64,000 nucleotides of DNA, taken from positions 1 to 64,000 of the forward strand of contig JAKSBX010000056.1 in NCBI GenBank assembly GCA_022360905.1. Reading direction: 5' to 3'. Made by a program: the position numbers and the translations under genes. This stretch comes from Chromatiales bacterium. GTDB taxonomy: Bacteria > Pseudomonadota > Gammaproteobacteria > Chromatiales > Chromatiaceae. This document shows, in pieces, positions 18,229 to 27,787 of this stretch; the stretch's first letter is position 1, and each line of letters begins with the position of its first letter. The notes below the pieces were generated by a model, which did not search any database, was not told where the DNA came from, and saw only the letters and a list, made by a program, of their open reading frames with translations.

Positions 18229-19578
18229 TTAAAGCAGCAAGCGGCGAATATCCTCAAGCAACGAAGCAAGCAATCGAGTGAATCGGACACCATCTGCGCC
18301 GTCAATCACCCGATGATCGTAGGAGAGGGAAAGCGGCAACATCAGCCGGGGTTGAAAGTCGGTGCCGTCCCATACTGGCTGCATGGTGCTGCGGGAAACC
18401 CCAAGAATGGCCACCTCCGGCGCATTGACGATCGGGGTAAAAGCGGTCCCGCCAATACCGCCCAGGCTGGAGATTGAAAAACAGCCTCCCTGCAAATCTG
18501 CCGGTGCCAACTTACCGTCTCTGGCTCGCTCGCTGACGGCCATCAGTTCAGCCGCCAGTTCGAAAACACTTTTCTTATCCACATCACGGATCACCGGCAC
18601 GACCAAACCATTGGGGGTATCCACGGCCACCCCAATATTGACATAGTGTCGATAGATCAGCGTTTCACCCTCGCTATCCAGGGAGGCATTGAACGCCGGC
18701 ATCTCAGCCAGAGCGGCAGCAACCGACTTCATCAGAAACGGCATCAGAGTAAGCCGTACATCCCGCTTTTCCGCGACCGCCTTCTGAGCTTTGCGAAAGG
18801 CCTCCAATTCAGTGATGTCGGCCTCGTCGAACTGGGTAACATGGGGTACCGTCAGCCAACAGCGGTGCAGATGGGCTGCACTGATCTTTTTGATACGCCC
18901 CAACGGCTTGGATTCAACCTCACCGAAGCGGCTGTAGTCCACATCCGGTCCGCTCGGCATCTCAAAGCCACCACGACCCGAGCCGCCCGCTTCACCCCGA
19001 CGTAGTGACTGTTTGACGAAATTCTGTACGTCCTCTTTCAATACCCGCTGTTTAGGGCCATGACCTTTCACCAGAGAGAGATCCACGCCCAACTCCCGAG
19101 CGAGACGCCTGACGGAAGGGCTGGCATGGGGCTTGTGCTGCTCACCACTGAGCATCGGACTCTCTGGTACCGGCGGGATCCGAGCCTCTTTGTCCCCCGG
19201 CCGACGACCGGACGCCTCATCGGCGTCAGCCTCTTCATTCGGGGTTGGCGCAGGTGCCTGTACGGTCTCCACCTCTTCGGCGGCAGGCGCCGGAGCCGAT
19301 CCGGCAGCCGATTTATCCGCAACAGCCGATTTACTTTCACCCGCCTCGATTGTGAGGATCACATCCCCCTCACTGACCCGGTCACCCACTTTCACCTTCA
19401 ACTGCTTGACCTTTCCTCCGTGTGGAGAGGGGATCTCCATGGTGGCTTTATCGCTTTCCAGGGTCAGCAGGGACTCTTCAACGGAGACTTCGTCACCTTC
19501 AGAAACCAGGATTTCAATGACTTCCACCGATTCGAAATCGCCAATATCAGGTAACAGTACATCTGTCGTTTTACCCAC
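18229..19578 (-). CDS. aceF: Dihydrolipoyllysine-residue acetyltransferase (pyruvate dehydrogenase E2)
   Basis: Core of the pyruvate dehydrogenase complex; moves acetyl groups from lipoyl lysine to CoA. The 449 residues hold one lipoyl domain (1-80, lysine in ESDKATM near 45), an Ala/Pro/Glu linker, the E1/E3-binding domain near 150-190 (PSVRRLARELGVD) and a catalytic domain to the end with SYDHRVIDGADG. E. coli AceF has three lipoyl domains; one is common elsewhere. It follows aceE by 77 bases in the same direction. The next E3 gene is 5.7 kb downstream. Confidence 0.96.
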   Translation of the reverse strand: MGKTTDVLLPDIGDFESVEVIEILVSEGDEVSVEESLLTLESDKATMEIPSPHGGKVKQLKVKVGDRVSEGDVILTIEAGESKSAVADKSAAGSAPAPAAEEVETVQAPAPTPNEEADADEASGRRPGDKEARIPPVPESPMLSGEQHKPHASPSVRRLARELGVDLSLVKGHGPKQRVLKEDVQNFVKQSLRRGEAGGSGRGGFEMPSGPDVDYSRFGEVESKPLGRIKKISAAHLHRCWLTVPHVTQFDEADITELEAFRKAQKAVAEKRDVRLTLMPFLMKSVAAALAEMPAFNASLDSEGETLIYRHYVNIGVAVDTPNGLVVPVIRDVDKKSVFELAAELMAVSERARDGKLAPADLQGGCFSISSLGGIGGTAFTPIVNAPEVAILGVSRSTMQPVWDGTDFQPRLMLPLSLSYDHRVIDGADGVRFTRLLASLLEDIRRLLL

Positions 19579-19655
19579 GTCTCATCCTCTTTATTGCCAT
19601 TCAGGCACTCTGTGTTCTTAACGTCCGGACAGGCCGCACAAGCTTGATTCTCAAC

Positions 19656-22310
19656 CTAAACAGTACAGGGGTTGGGTTTATCCGGATCGATTTTGTATTT
19701 CTTGATCGCCTGAGTGACCACTTCATCTTTCAGATCACCCTGATCTGCCAGTGACTTCAGGGCGGCGAGTGCCACATAGTAGCGATTGACTTCGAAGAAT
19801 TTTCTCAACTGACTGCGCATGTCACTGCGACCGTAACCATCGGTGCCCAGTACACTGTATGGTCCGGGTACGAATGGACGGATCTGATCCGCATAGCTGC
19901 GGATATAGTCTGTTGCCGCAACCACCGGGCCCTGCTGACCGGAGAGCTGCCGGGTCACATAGCTCTGACGCTGCTCCTCTTCCGGATGCAGGGTATTCCA
20001 GCGCTCCACGTCGAGACCTTCCCGGCGCAATTCGTTGAAGCTGGTGACACTCCAGATATCCGCTGTGACCTTGAAATCCTTTTCCAGCAGTTCGGCTGCT
20101 GCGATTACCTCTCGCAGAATCGTGCCGCTGCCCAGCAGCTGCACACGTTTCTTGTGTTTACCCCCCTTTCTCAGCAGGTACATGCCTTTGACAATACCCT
20201 CTTCCACACCCTCGGGCATGGCCGGCTGGAGATAGTTCTCGTTCATCACGGTGATGTAGTAGAAAACATTCTCCTGCTGCTGGTACATACGCCGCATGCC
20301 ATCCAGCACGATCACCGTCAGTTCATAGGCAAATGCCGGATCGTAGGAGACACAGTTGGGAATGGTCGCCGCCACCAGATGGCTATGGCCATCCTGGTGC
20401 TGCAGTCCCTCACCGGCCAGGGTTGTTCTGCCGGCGGTACCGCCGATCAGGAATCCCCGTGCCTGCATGTCACCGGCCGCCCAGGCCAGATCACCGATAC
20501 GCTGGAAGCCGAACATGGAGTAGTAGATATAGAAGGGGATCATACTGACCCCATGGTTGCTGTAGGAGGTAGCGGCAGCAATCCAGGAGGACATGGCGCC
20601 CGCCTCATTGATACCCTCCTGCAGAATCTGGCCCTTCTTATCCTCCCGATAGAACATCACCTGGTCCGCATCCACCGGCTCATAGAGCTGTCCCACCGAT
20701 GAGTAGATGCCCAGCTGTCTGAACATCCCCTCCATGCCGAATGTACGAGCCTCGTCGGGGACTATGGGTACGATCTGTTTGCCAAGCTGCTTATCCCGTA
20801 CCAGCATATTCAGCAATCGAACAAAGGCCATGGTAGTGGATTGCTCACGGTCACCACTGCCCTCCAGCAGGGCTTTGAAATTCTCAATCGGCGGCACCGT
20901 CATGGGTTCGACCTTGGTACGCCGCTGAGGCAGGAAGCCACCCAGCTTGCTGCGCTGCTCATGCATGTATGTCATCTCCGGGCTATCCGCCGGAGGCTTA
21001 TAGAAAGGTGCTGCACCGATCTGATCGTCGGAAATCGGAATGTTGAAGCGATCTCTGAAGGCCTTCAAAGCCGCCTCTCCCATCTTCTTCTGTGAATGGG
21101 TGATGTTCTGCCCTTCACCGGCGACACCCATGCCATAACCTTTTACCGTTTTCGCCAGAATCACGGTGGGCTGACCTTTATGGGCGGTCGCTTCGGCATA
21201 GGCGGCAAACACCTTGTGAGGATCATGCCCACCTCGATTGAGGCGCCAGATATCCTCGTCGGTCATATTCGCGACCATCTCATCCAGCTCGGGATATTTA
21301 CCGAAAAAGTGCTCACGGGTGTAGGCACCGCCTTTCGCCTTATAGGCCTGGTAATCGCCATCCACGCACTCTTCCATGCGTTTCAGCAAGATGCCGTTTT
21401 TGTCCCGTGCGAAGAGCGGATCCCAATAGCCGCCCCAGATGACCTTAAGCACATTCCAGCCGGCCCCCCGGAAGACCCCTTCCAATTCCTGGATAATCTT
21501 GCCGTTACCCCGTACCGGACCATCCAGTCGCTGCAGGTTGCAGTTGATAACGAAGACAAGATTGTCGAGACGCTCCCGGCCTGCAAGGGAAATCGCACCC
21601 AACGCCTCCGGTTCATCCATCTCACCATCGCCACAGAATGCCCACACCTTACGCTCTTGTGTGTTGGCCATACCCCGGTCATGCATATAACGCATGAAAC
21701 GGGCCTGATAGATGGCCATCAGCGGTCCGAGCCCCATGGATACCGTGGGGAATTGCCAGAATCCCGGCATCAGCCAGGGGTGAGGATAGGAGGAGAGTCC
21801 ATGGCCATCCGCCTCCTGACGGAAGCTGTAGAGCTGCTCTTCACTCAGTCGCCCCTCCAGAAAAGCCCGGGCATAAACACCCGGCGCGGAATGGCCCTGA
21901 AAAAAGATCAGGTCCCCATCCCGCTCTTTGGTAGGAGCATGAAAAAAGTGGTTGAAACCCACATCGAACAGGGTCGCGCTGGAGGCAAAACTCGAGATAT
22001 GTCCGCCAAGCTCGGTGGAGATCCGGTTTGCCTGGACTACCATCGCCATGGCATTCCAGCGAATGAAAGAGCGAATACGCCGCTCCATCGCCCGGTCGCC
22101 TGGAAAACGCTGCTGTTTGGTTACCGGAATGGTATTGACATAGGCGGTGTTGGCGCTGAATGGCAGATGAGCTCCCGAGCGGCGGGCCTTGTCAACCAAG
22201 CGTTCGATCAAAAAATGGGCACGCTCCACCCCTTCGTTCTCGAGTACGGCCTCCAGGGCATCCAGCCACTCCTGTGTCTCAATGGGGTCGATATCTGGTC
22301 TACTTGGCAT
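19656..22310 (-). CDS. aceE: Pyruvate dehydrogenase E1 component, homodimeric type
   Basis: Decarboxylates pyruvate with thiamine diphosphate and acetylates the E2 lipoyl group. The 884 residues are the usual length. The thiamine-diphosphate motif begins at GDGEMDEPEALGAIS and continues to the NCNLQRLDGPVRGN block. HSAPGVYARAF, the DEARTFGMEGMFRQ region and GGTAGRTTLAGEGLQHQDG are all typical. It leads the aceE-aceF transcript. A palindromic site lies about 100 bases upstream. Confidence 0.97.
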   Translation of the reverse strand: MPSRPDIDPIETQEWLDALEAVLENEGVERAHFLIERLVDKARRSGAHLPFSANTAYVNTIPVTKQQRFPGDRAMERRIRSFIRWNAMAMVVQANRISTELGGHISSFASSATLFDVGFNHFFHAPTKERDGDLIFFQGHSAPGVYARAFLEGRLSEEQLYSFRQEADGHGLSSYPHPWLMPGFWQFPTVSMGLGPLMAIYQARFMRYMHDRGMANTQERKVWAFCGDGEMDEPEALGAISLAGRERLDNLVFVINCNLQRLDGPVRGNGKIIQELEGVFRGAGWNVLKVIWGGYWDPLFARDKNGILLKRMEECVDGDYQAYKAKGGAYTREHFFGKYPELDEMVANMTDEDIWRLNRGGHDPHKVFAAYAEATAHKGQPTVILAKTVKGYGMGVAGEGQNITHSQKKMGEAALKAFRDRFNIPISDDQIGAAPFYKPPADSPEMTYMHEQRSKLGGFLPQRRTKVEPMTVPPIENFKALLEGSGDREQSTTMAFVRLLNMLVRDKQLGKQIVPIVPDEARTFGMEGMFRQLGIYSSVGQLYEPVDADQVMFYREDKKGQILQEGINEAGAMSSWIAAATSYSNHGVSMIPFYIYYSMFGFQRIGDLAWAAGDMQARGFLIGGTAGRTTLAGEGLQHQDGHSHLVAATIPNCVSYDPAFAYELTVIVLDGMRRMYQQQENVFYYITVMNENYLQPAMPEGVEEGIVKGMYLLRKGGKHKKRVQLLGSGTILREVIAAAELLEKDFKVTADIWSVTSFNELRREGLDVERWNTLHPEEEQRQSYVTRQLSGQQGPVVAATDYIRSYADQIRPFVPGPYSVLGTDGYGRSDMRSQLRKFFEVNRYYVALAALKSLADQGDLKDEVVTQAIKKYKIDPDKPNPCTV

Positions 22311-22403
22311 TGTTATTCTCTAGCTGTTCAGTTTGGCGTCAGGGATTAAGCTGACGCATTTCCATTCACTCTGCCGGAGCAATTCGTCAGAGTAAGAATG
22401 AAA

Positions 22404-22424
22404 ATTATTTGGATTACCAATAAT
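22404..22424. promoter_or_regulatory. Palindromic site upstream of aceE
   Basis: ATTATTTGG, four bases, CCAATAAT: a near-perfect dyad about 95 bases before the aceE start. It recalls the PdhR operator (TTGG-N5-CCAA) but has a four-base centre, so PdhR binding is only a guess. No pdhR gene is in the window. A second TTTGGATTGATT follows at once, giving a partial direct repeat. Confidence 0.35.
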
Positions 22425-22591
22425 TTGGATTGATTCCTGTAATATACAGCAAGATGGGAAGGATTTCAGCGTTATCTGATAGTTATTTTTGATGACCTAA
22501 TCCACTGTTTTTACAATTGAATTAGGATTTGTGCAGGATTTTGTTCAAGCCTAAAGAAAATGCCTGAAAAAACTCTGCAAACATAAAAAAA

Positions 22592-22619
22592 GGCGCATCC
22601 AGATTGCTCTGGATGCGCC
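22592..22619 (-). terminator. Intrinsic terminator of the sulfur globule gene
   Basis: A 12-bp perfect stem (GGCGCATCCAGA and its complement) with a TTGC loop, followed on the minus strand by seven T. It lies about 25 bases past the stop of the 22645-23316 gene. Confidence 0.85.
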
Positions 22620-22644
22620 CTTTCTGCAATGGATCTTATCTAAA

Positions 22645-23316
22645 TCAGATCTCTTTGCGAGTCTCGATTGAAGGCATTTCGAAAGGCTTGCGCTCCATGG
22701 CAACCTTACGACGCTCTTCCATCTGCTTCATAGCTTCAGCACGACGGGCTTCCATCTCTTTAACCATTTCGTCGCGACGGGCTTTGGACTCTTCCATGCG
22801 CTTGGCGACCGCTTCCGGCATTTCAGGACGATTCGGAGCCATCTGCTCGAAACGGGCCATCATCTCTTTGCGGTAAGTCTCTTGCTGTTCCTGTCTGGCT
22901 TTCATGTCAGCTTCCATAGCGGCGAAAGGATCCGCGTTGCTGAACTGCTCGGCATACTGACGCTGGGCGGCGACAGCCTGCTCGAATGCCTTCTGCTGCT
23001 GCTCGGCGAAAGCTTTCTGCTGCTCGGCAAATGCTTTCTGCTGCTCAGCCATGGCGCTCTGCTGCTCTTCGGTCAGAGCAGGTGCATAGTGAGGGGCATA
23101 ACCGTAGTAGTAAGGGTGATCATAACCGTAACCACGGCCATAACCACGGCCGTAGCCGTTACCACGAGCACGCATGTTGAATGAGAAGTCGAAGTCTCCG
23201 GCGCCGAAGCCATCACCAAAAAAGTCGTCACTCCAGCTGTCACCCCACCAGGCGTTAACAGTTGCGGAGCTGGCTGCCAAGGCAATCGCAGCGGCAATGA
23301 TTGAAATCTTTTTCAT
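22645..23316 (-). CDS. Sulfur globule-type protein with a charged coiled-coil tail
   Basis: Probable structural protein of the envelope around periplasmic sulfur globules. 223 residues: signal peptide to about 22 (cleavage after VNA), then a WWGDSWSDDFFGDGFG stretch and a Gly/Tyr/Arg-rich segment (GNGYGRGYGRGYGY), as in purple sulfur bacterial globule proteins. From about residue 80 it changes to a long Gln/Glu/Lys/Met-rich helix with three tandem AEQQKAF-type repeats, then many RxEE heptad-like units. The tail makes it longer than classical globule proteins (about 100). It lies just downstream of a second, shorter paralogue and ends at a strong terminator. Assignment rests on composition. 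Confidence 0.7.
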   Translation of the reverse strand: MKKISIIAAAIALAASSATVNAWWGDSWSDDFFGDGFGAGDFDFSFNMRARGNGYGRGYGRGYGYDHPYYYGYAPHYAPALTEEQQSAMAEQQKAFAEQQKAFAEQQQKAFEQAVAAQRQYAEQFSNADPFAAMEADMKARQEQQETYRKEMMARFEQMAPNRPEMPEAVAKRMEESKARRDEMVKEMEARRAEAMKQMEERRKVAMERKPFEMPSIETRKEI

Positions 23317-23406
23317 TGTAAAGTACCCAAAAAATCTGTGTTTTGAAAACTACGCATGTCTATCTAGGCACGTCCCTGTGCATATAGATCCTTTTATATA
23401 AACTGC

Positions 23407-23745
23407 TTATTTAGCAGGAGCGGCAGGCGCTGCAGGTGCAGCTGGAGCTGCCGGTGCAACTGGAGGATAGCCGTAAGGGGCATAACCATAACCGTAAGGT
23501 GCGCCATAGCCGTAAGGACCATAGCCATAGTAATCACGGTAGTAGTTGTTGCCACGACCATAACCAGAACCACGAGCGCTACCACTCATTCCGAAGCTGA
23601 AGTCACCGGAGCCATCACCCCAGCCGTCGCCCCAACCATCGTTACCCCATCCACGGTTGTAACCAGGGCCACCCCACCATGCAGATGCAGAAGCGGAAGC
23701 AACGATAAGTGCAGCAGCGGCAGCAGCTTGAACGGTCTTTTTCAT
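23407..23745 (-). CDS. Sulfur globule protein, CV1/SgpA-like
   Basis: 112 residues with a signal peptide (cleavage near ASASA, residue 22) and a mature chain beginning [12 protein letters not shown], then [20 protein letters not shown] and a long Tyr/Gly/Pro repeat ([15 protein letters not shown]). The end is a run of PAA units. The composition and order match the globule envelope proteins of Allochromatium and relatives, which coat stored sulfur in the periplasm. GAGGAG sits ahead of the ATG, and a plausible promoter lies 75-100 bases upstream. It is co-directional with the longer paralogue 90 bases downstream. Confidence 0.8.
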   Translation of the reverse strand: MKKTVQAAAAAALIVASASASAWWGGPGYNRGWGNDGWGDGWGDGSGDFSFGMSGSARGSGYGRGNNYYRDYYGYGPYGYGAPYGYGYAPYGYPPVAPAAPAAPAAPAAPAK

Positions 23746-23819
23746 TTCACTCTCCTCAAGATAGAATGTCGTCTTCGAATTTTGTTGAGAAAGCAGATAC
23801 TGCGCAGCTTTCGAGGTAT

Positions 23820-23848
23820 AGAATATTAGAAATTACTTAAATTAACAA
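23820..23848 (-). promoter_or_regulatory. Candidate promoter of the sulfur globule genes
   Basis: On the minus strand, TTGTTA and TATTCT are separated by 17 bases in a very A+T-rich tract; each matches its sigma-70 hexamer at four of six positions. This would give a leader of about 70 bases. Confidence 0.35.
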
Positions 23849-24036
23849 ATAACAAATTTCAATTGTTAAATTGTTTTAAATAGCAAATTCCTAAGGAAAC
23901 AGTGCTTAGGAAGCTAATTCTGCCACTGTGAAGTGAGTGAGGAGTGGCTACCGTCTACACTCACACCCAGATTTATGATCCCCAATGAGTATGCGACAAT
24001 GGTCAATTCGAGTAAGTAATCCACCGACAGCACAAC

Positions 24037-25071
24037 ATGAAGATCACCCTGACGAAACCTGATGACTGGCATCTCCATTTACGTGATGACGAAGCGATGG
24101 CCTCTGTGGTCGCCCACACCGCCGAACGTTTCGCCAGAGCGATCGTCATGCCGAACCTGAAACCACCGGTTGCCAATACCCTATTGGCTGCAGACTATCG
24201 TCAGCGGATCCTGAATGCCCTGCCCGAGCACAGCGGATTTACTCCGTTGATGACCCTCTACATGACCGATCGTCTTACCTCAGACGAGATAATCAGGGCA
24301 AAACAGAGCGGATTCGTTCATGGTGTCAAACTCTACCCGGCAGGCGCCACCACAAACTCCGATGCGGGAGTAACCGATATCCGCAAACTCTATCCGGTGC
24401 TGGAAACCATGCAGCGGGAATCGATGCCGCTTCTGGTGCATGCCGAGGTAACCGATCCTGAGATCGACATCTTCGATCGTGAACGGGTATTTATCGATCG
24501 CTACATGACCATGCTGAGAGAGGACTTTCCAGAACTGGCAATCGTCTTCGAGCATGTGACCACCCGCGATGCCGTTGACTTTGTGCGCGAGAGCAATGGC
24601 CCCACCGGTGCAACGATTACTGTACAACACCTGATGTTCAACAGAAACCATATGCTGGCCGGCGGTATCAGACCCCACTACTACTGTCTGCCCATCCTCA
24701 AACGGGAGACCCATCAGGAAGCATTGATCAAAGCGGCGACCAGCGGCAATCCCCGCTTCTTTCTCGGTACCGACAGCGCCCCGCACCCCCAACATGCCAA
24801 GGAGTGTGCCTGCGGCTGTGCAGGCTGTTATACAGCCCATGCGGCCATCGAACTCTATGCGGAAATTTTCGAAGCCGAAAATGCCCTGGATAAACTGGAA
24901 GGATTCGCCAGCCACCACGGCCCTGACTTCTACGCTATGCCCCGTAACTCACAGCAGATCACACTGCAGAAGCGTGACTGGCAGGTCGCGGAAAGTTATC
25001 AATTCGGCAAAGACAGAGTTGTACCCTTAAAGGCCGGTCAGACGGTCCATTGGCAACTGGTCACCGAGTAA
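24037..25071 (+). CDS. pyrC: Dihydroorotase (class II)
   Basis: Third step of pyrimidine synthesis: cyclises carbamoyl aspartate to dihydroorotate. The 344 residues match the E. coli-type enzyme. The metal-site HLH is at the front ([10 protein letters not shown]), the metal-bridging lysine is in HGVKLYPAG, later metal histidines are in LVHAEV and FEHVTT, and the catalytic aspartate is in FLGTDSAPH. No strong ribosome site precedes the ATG. It stands alone, converging on mlaA with a 15-base gap that contains a small TGATCG / CGATCA dyad. Confidence 0.96.
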   Translation: MKITLTKPDDWHLHLRDDEAMASVVAHTAERFARAIVMPNLKPPVANTLLAADYRQRILNALPEHSGFTPLMTLYMTDRLTSDEIIRAKQSGFVHGVKLYPAGATTNSDAGVTDIRKLYPVLETMQRESMPLLVHAEVTDPEIDIFDRERVFIDRYMTMLREDFPELAIVFEHVTTRDAVDFVRESNGPTGATITVQHLMFNRNHMLAGGIRPHYYCLPILKRETHQEALIKAATSGNPRFFLGTDSAPHPQHAKECACGCAGCYTAHAAIELYAEIFEAENALDKLEGFASHHGPDFYAMPRNSQQITLQKRDWQVAESYQFGKDRVVPLKAGQTVHWQLVTE

Positions 25072-25086
25072 TGATCGCTGAATCGA

Positions 25087-25851
25087 TCATTCACCGTTTT
25101 CGTTAAACAGCTCTTCATCTTCAAACAGGCTTTCGTCGAACAACTCGTCATCGTCCATATGATTCGGGCCGTCCTTGATCGCTGTCTGCCGCTGTTGCAG
25201 ATAGAACTCCCGCAGAAAGGCGTATCTGTCCACGGCTGCCTCATCCAGCACATTGCCGGCTTCCAGCAGGTCGGCCCGGATATCCACCAGCTGCAAGGTA
25301 CTCAAGGCCAGATAGGCTGACTGGGAGGGATAGCTGATCGGGTTGATCAGGGTATCCCCAACCCGGCCCAACAGATCCCGCAAAGTACTCGGCCCAAGGA
25401 ACGGAACCACGATATAGGGTGTGTCTCCCACCCCCCAATAGCCCAGAGTCTGGCCCATATCCTCCTTATAACTGGGAATTCCCATATCACTGGCCACATC
25501 GAACAGACCGAAAATACCCAGCGTGGAGTTGATGCAGACACGCCCGAGATCCGAAAGGGCGCGCCCCGGTTTCAGCTGCAGCAGATTGTTTGCCGCGGAT
25601 GGGATATCGGCCAGATTTCTGAAAAAATTGGTCACCCCAAGATCGATCACCGAGGGAGTCACATAGCGATAACCCTGAGCGACCGGTTTGGCCACGGCTC
25701 GATCGAAGTCCTGATTGAACTGGTCCGAATTTCGGTTGAATGACTCGAGTGGATCTGCCGGGTGCCGGCTTTGGAAGCTGGAACACCCCGAGAGCAAAAG
25801 CAGAATCAATAAAATCGCAGGAATCCTTTTTAGCACGACGAACAGGCCCAA
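25087..25851 (-). CDS. mlaA: Phospholipid-binding lipoprotein MlaA (VacJ)
   Basis: Outer-membrane lipoprotein that removes misplaced phospholipids from the outer leaflet and hands them to the Mla pathway. The lipobox LLSGC follows a hydrophobic signal. Family blocks are DPLESFNR, FFRNLADIPSAANNLLQ, and GYWGVGDTPYIVVPFLGPST. The acidic C-terminal tail (DDDELFDESLFEDEEL) extends beyond the E. coli protein. The start is uncertain: the frame opens with TTG at 25851 and a GTG at 25836 would give a tidier signal peptide; neither has a good ribosome site. No other mla gene is nearby. Confidence 0.92.
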   Translation of the reverse strand: MGLFVVLKRIPAILLILLLLSGCSSFQSRHPADPLESFNRNSDQFNQDFDRAVAKPVAQGYRYVTPSVIDLGVTNFFRNLADIPSAANNLLQLKPGRALSDLGRVCINSTLGIFGLFDVASDMGIPSYKEDMGQTLGYWGVGDTPYIVVPFLGPSTLRDLLGRVGDTLINPISYPSQSAYLALSTLQLVDIRADLLEAGNVLDEAAVDRYAFLREFYLQQRQTAIKDGPNHMDDDELFDESLFEDEELFNENGE

Positions 25852-25975
25852 TTAAGTATTTAGATCTGGCGCAAACACCTCGCTCAGCACCAGTTGCCAG
25901 GGGGATTGTAAACCCTAGAGAAAAAAAAACTAAATAATCTCGAAATAGAAATCTGTTTTCTTTATCCTTGGCCCG

Positions 25976-26614
25976 ATGAGTGACACCATTTATAACAGTA
26001 AAATCGCACATCGCTTCAGGGGCTATCTTCCCGTTGTGGTCGACGTAGAGACCGGCGGTTTCGATGCCAGCCAAGATGCGCTCCTGGAAATTGCCGCCAC
26101 TACCCTGGCTATGGACCCCCAGGGATTGCTCCATCCCGCCGAGACCTTCGCTCACCATATCGCTCCGTTCGAAGGGGCGAATATCGATCCAAAAGCCTTG
26201 GAGTTCAATGGCATCGATCCAGATCACCCGTTTCGTGAAGCCCTGGCGGAGTCCGACGGTCTGAAGCAGTTGTTCACGCCGATTCGCAAAGCCATCAAAG
26301 CAAGCGGCTGTAAAAGAGCCATCTTGGTGGGACACAACGCCTTTTTCGACCTTGGATTTCTCAATGCGGCCGTCGCGCGCTGTGGCATCAAGCGAAATCC
26401 CTTCCATCCATTCAGCACCTTCGACACCGTCTCACTGGCCGGCATGGCCTATGGACAGACAGTGTTGGCCAAAGCGGCCAAGGCGGCGGGCCTGGAGTGG
26501 GACAGCTCCCAGGCTCATTCGGCGATCTACGACACCGAACAGACAGCCAGGCTGTTCTGCACCATCATCAACCAGTGGCAGCAGTCATGCGGCACACCGG
26601 CACCACTCGAGTAA
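25976..26614 (+). CDS. rnt: Ribonuclease T
   Basis: Trims 3' ends of tRNA and other stable RNAs. The 212 residues carry the DEDDh exonuclease set: D23 and E25 in VVDVETGG, the aspartate in [11 protein letters not shown], and [12 protein letters not shown] with the catalytic His and last Asp. Length is as usual. The last codons and stop lie inside a repeat copy that begins at 26607. Confidence 0.95.
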   Translation: MSDTIYNSKIAHRFRGYLPVVVDVETGGFDASQDALLEIAATTLAMDPQGLLHPAETFAHHIAPFEGANIDPKALEFNGIDPDHPFREALAESDGLKQLFTPIRKAIKASGCKRAILVGHNAFFDLGFLNAAVARCGIKRNPFHPFSTFDTVSLAGMAYGQTVLAKAAKAAGLEWDSSQAHSAIYDTEQTARLFCTIINQWQQSCGTPAPLE

Positions 26615-26689
26615 AACAGGTTTCGGGCGCTCGCCCTCTATTCATAAGTTTGAGAAGTCCGCAAATGAACGCGTAATAAACGCAAATGG
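26607..26689 (+). repeat. Long form of the dispersed repeat, copy A
   Basis: From TCGAGTAAAAC through GGCGCTCGCCCTC to the AAGTCCGCAAAT core and CAAATGG. It matches the 31556-31644 copy over its whole length apart from a short gap and a few changes. It takes in the stop codon of rnt. Confidence 0.85.
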
Positions 26690-26758
26690 CGCTTGTGGTG
26701 TGAGCCAAAGGGAGCCCTGCTACTGGGTGTTACCGAATTTACCGAACGGCCCACTAGC

Positions 26759-27664
26759 CTATTTTTTCTCATCGGCAAACAGAGACTCTCTGGCAGTATC
26801 CAATAGGAGTGAAACAACCGGATGAGTAATCCTGCGTTCAATGGAGATGGCATAAAAACGCTCTTTTACCCCATCAACCCGACCGATCGCCTTGACCTGA
26901 TACTGCCTCTCCACTTCCGCTTCTATGGCTGCGGGTGCGATAAATACTCCGGCACCCTCCTGACCGAAGGCCTTCATTAAAGCGCTGTCATCGAATTCCG
27001 CGATTAAGCGCGGATAGATTCGCTGCGTATCTAGCCATCGGTCGATCGCGGAGCGCAGTTGATTGCCCCCAGCAGGTAGCAGTAGTGGCGCACCATCCAG
27101 GCATTGCGGAAAGTCGCCTTTCAGTTGCCCACACAACGGCTCGGTGGCGAAGAAACCGACCGCACACTCACCAAGCTTGTGGCTATATCCCCGAGTACTG
27201 ATCGTCGGGGGGATCGGACGATCGGCAAGAACCAGATCGAGACGGTGGACCGCCAGTTCCGCCAAGAGGGTATCGAGACTGGTCTCGCGACAGATCATGC
27301 GCACGCCATTGCTCATATGCAGTGCAGGCTGGAGGATCCTGTGCGCAATAGATTTGGGCAGCACATCCACCACACCAACCCTGAACAGTTGCGGACGATC
27401 CTCAGGAAGCTGATGTATCACCTCTTCCAGCTCACCGCCCAGGGAGAAGATCTCATCGGCATAGCTCAATACCAGTCGTCCTGTTTCAGTCAATTCCAAG
27501 TTGCGGCCAACCCGGACGAATAGCGGCGTACCGAAGTGATCTTCCAGCAGACTCAGTTGGCCGCTGATGGTCTGAGGTGTCAGATGAAGCCGTTCGCTGG
27601 CCCGGGTGATGCCGCCCTCCCTGGCCACTGTCCAGAAATAGTGCAGATGCTTGTAGTTGATCAC
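26759..27664 (-). CDS. nhaR: LysR-family transcriptional activator NhaR
   Basis: Activates nhaA in response to sodium in E. coli. About 301 residues: winged-helix DNA-binding domain at the front (INYKHLHYFW, LTPQTISGQL), then the effector domain. The match to E. coli NhaR extends to the C-terminal block EFDDSALMKAFG and IGRVDGVKERFYA. The start is set by the ribosome site: AGGAGG lies six bases before a GTG at 27664, whereas the ATG two codons earlier follows AGGAGG directly, too close to be used. nhaA lies 1.5 kb away in the opposite direction, so a role in its control is likely. Confidence 0.9.
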   Translation of the reverse strand: MINYKHLHYFWTVAREGGITRASERLHLTPQTISGQLSLLEDHFGTPLFVRVGRNLELTETGRLVLSYADEIFSLGGELEEVIHQLPEDRPQLFRVGVVDVLPKSIAHRILQPALHMSNGVRMICRETSLDTLLAELAVHRLDLVLADRPIPPTISTRGYSHKLGECAVGFFATEPLCGQLKGDFPQCLDGAPLLLPAGGNQLRSAIDRWLDTQRIYPRLIAEFDDSALMKAFGQEGAGVFIAPAAIEAEVERQYQVKAIGRVDGVKERFYAISIERRITHPVVSLLLDTARESLFADEKK

Positions 27665-27787
27665 GGCCATCCTCCTGACTTCGAATTATTCGAAATATAC
27701 ATCAAGTATTATCGATTTTAATTGAAATTTAACTAGCCGTATTATCCGAATCGTAAAGCGACAACAACCTGAACAACGGAGTGAATC

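Larger units (their letters stand above)
22311..22644. other. Promoter region of aceE and terminator of the sulfur globule gene
   Basis: No gene. It is A+T-rich, with a dyad at 22404-22424 on the aceE side and an intrinsic terminator at 22592-22619 on the other. Confidence 0.6.

Noticed and set aside
21096..22349. 417-codon rightward frame opposite aceE
   Set aside because: Antisense to aceE; no recognisable product.
22885..23180. Rightward frames opposite the sulfur globule gene
   Set aside because: They only reflect the repetitive codons of the globule protein on the other strand.
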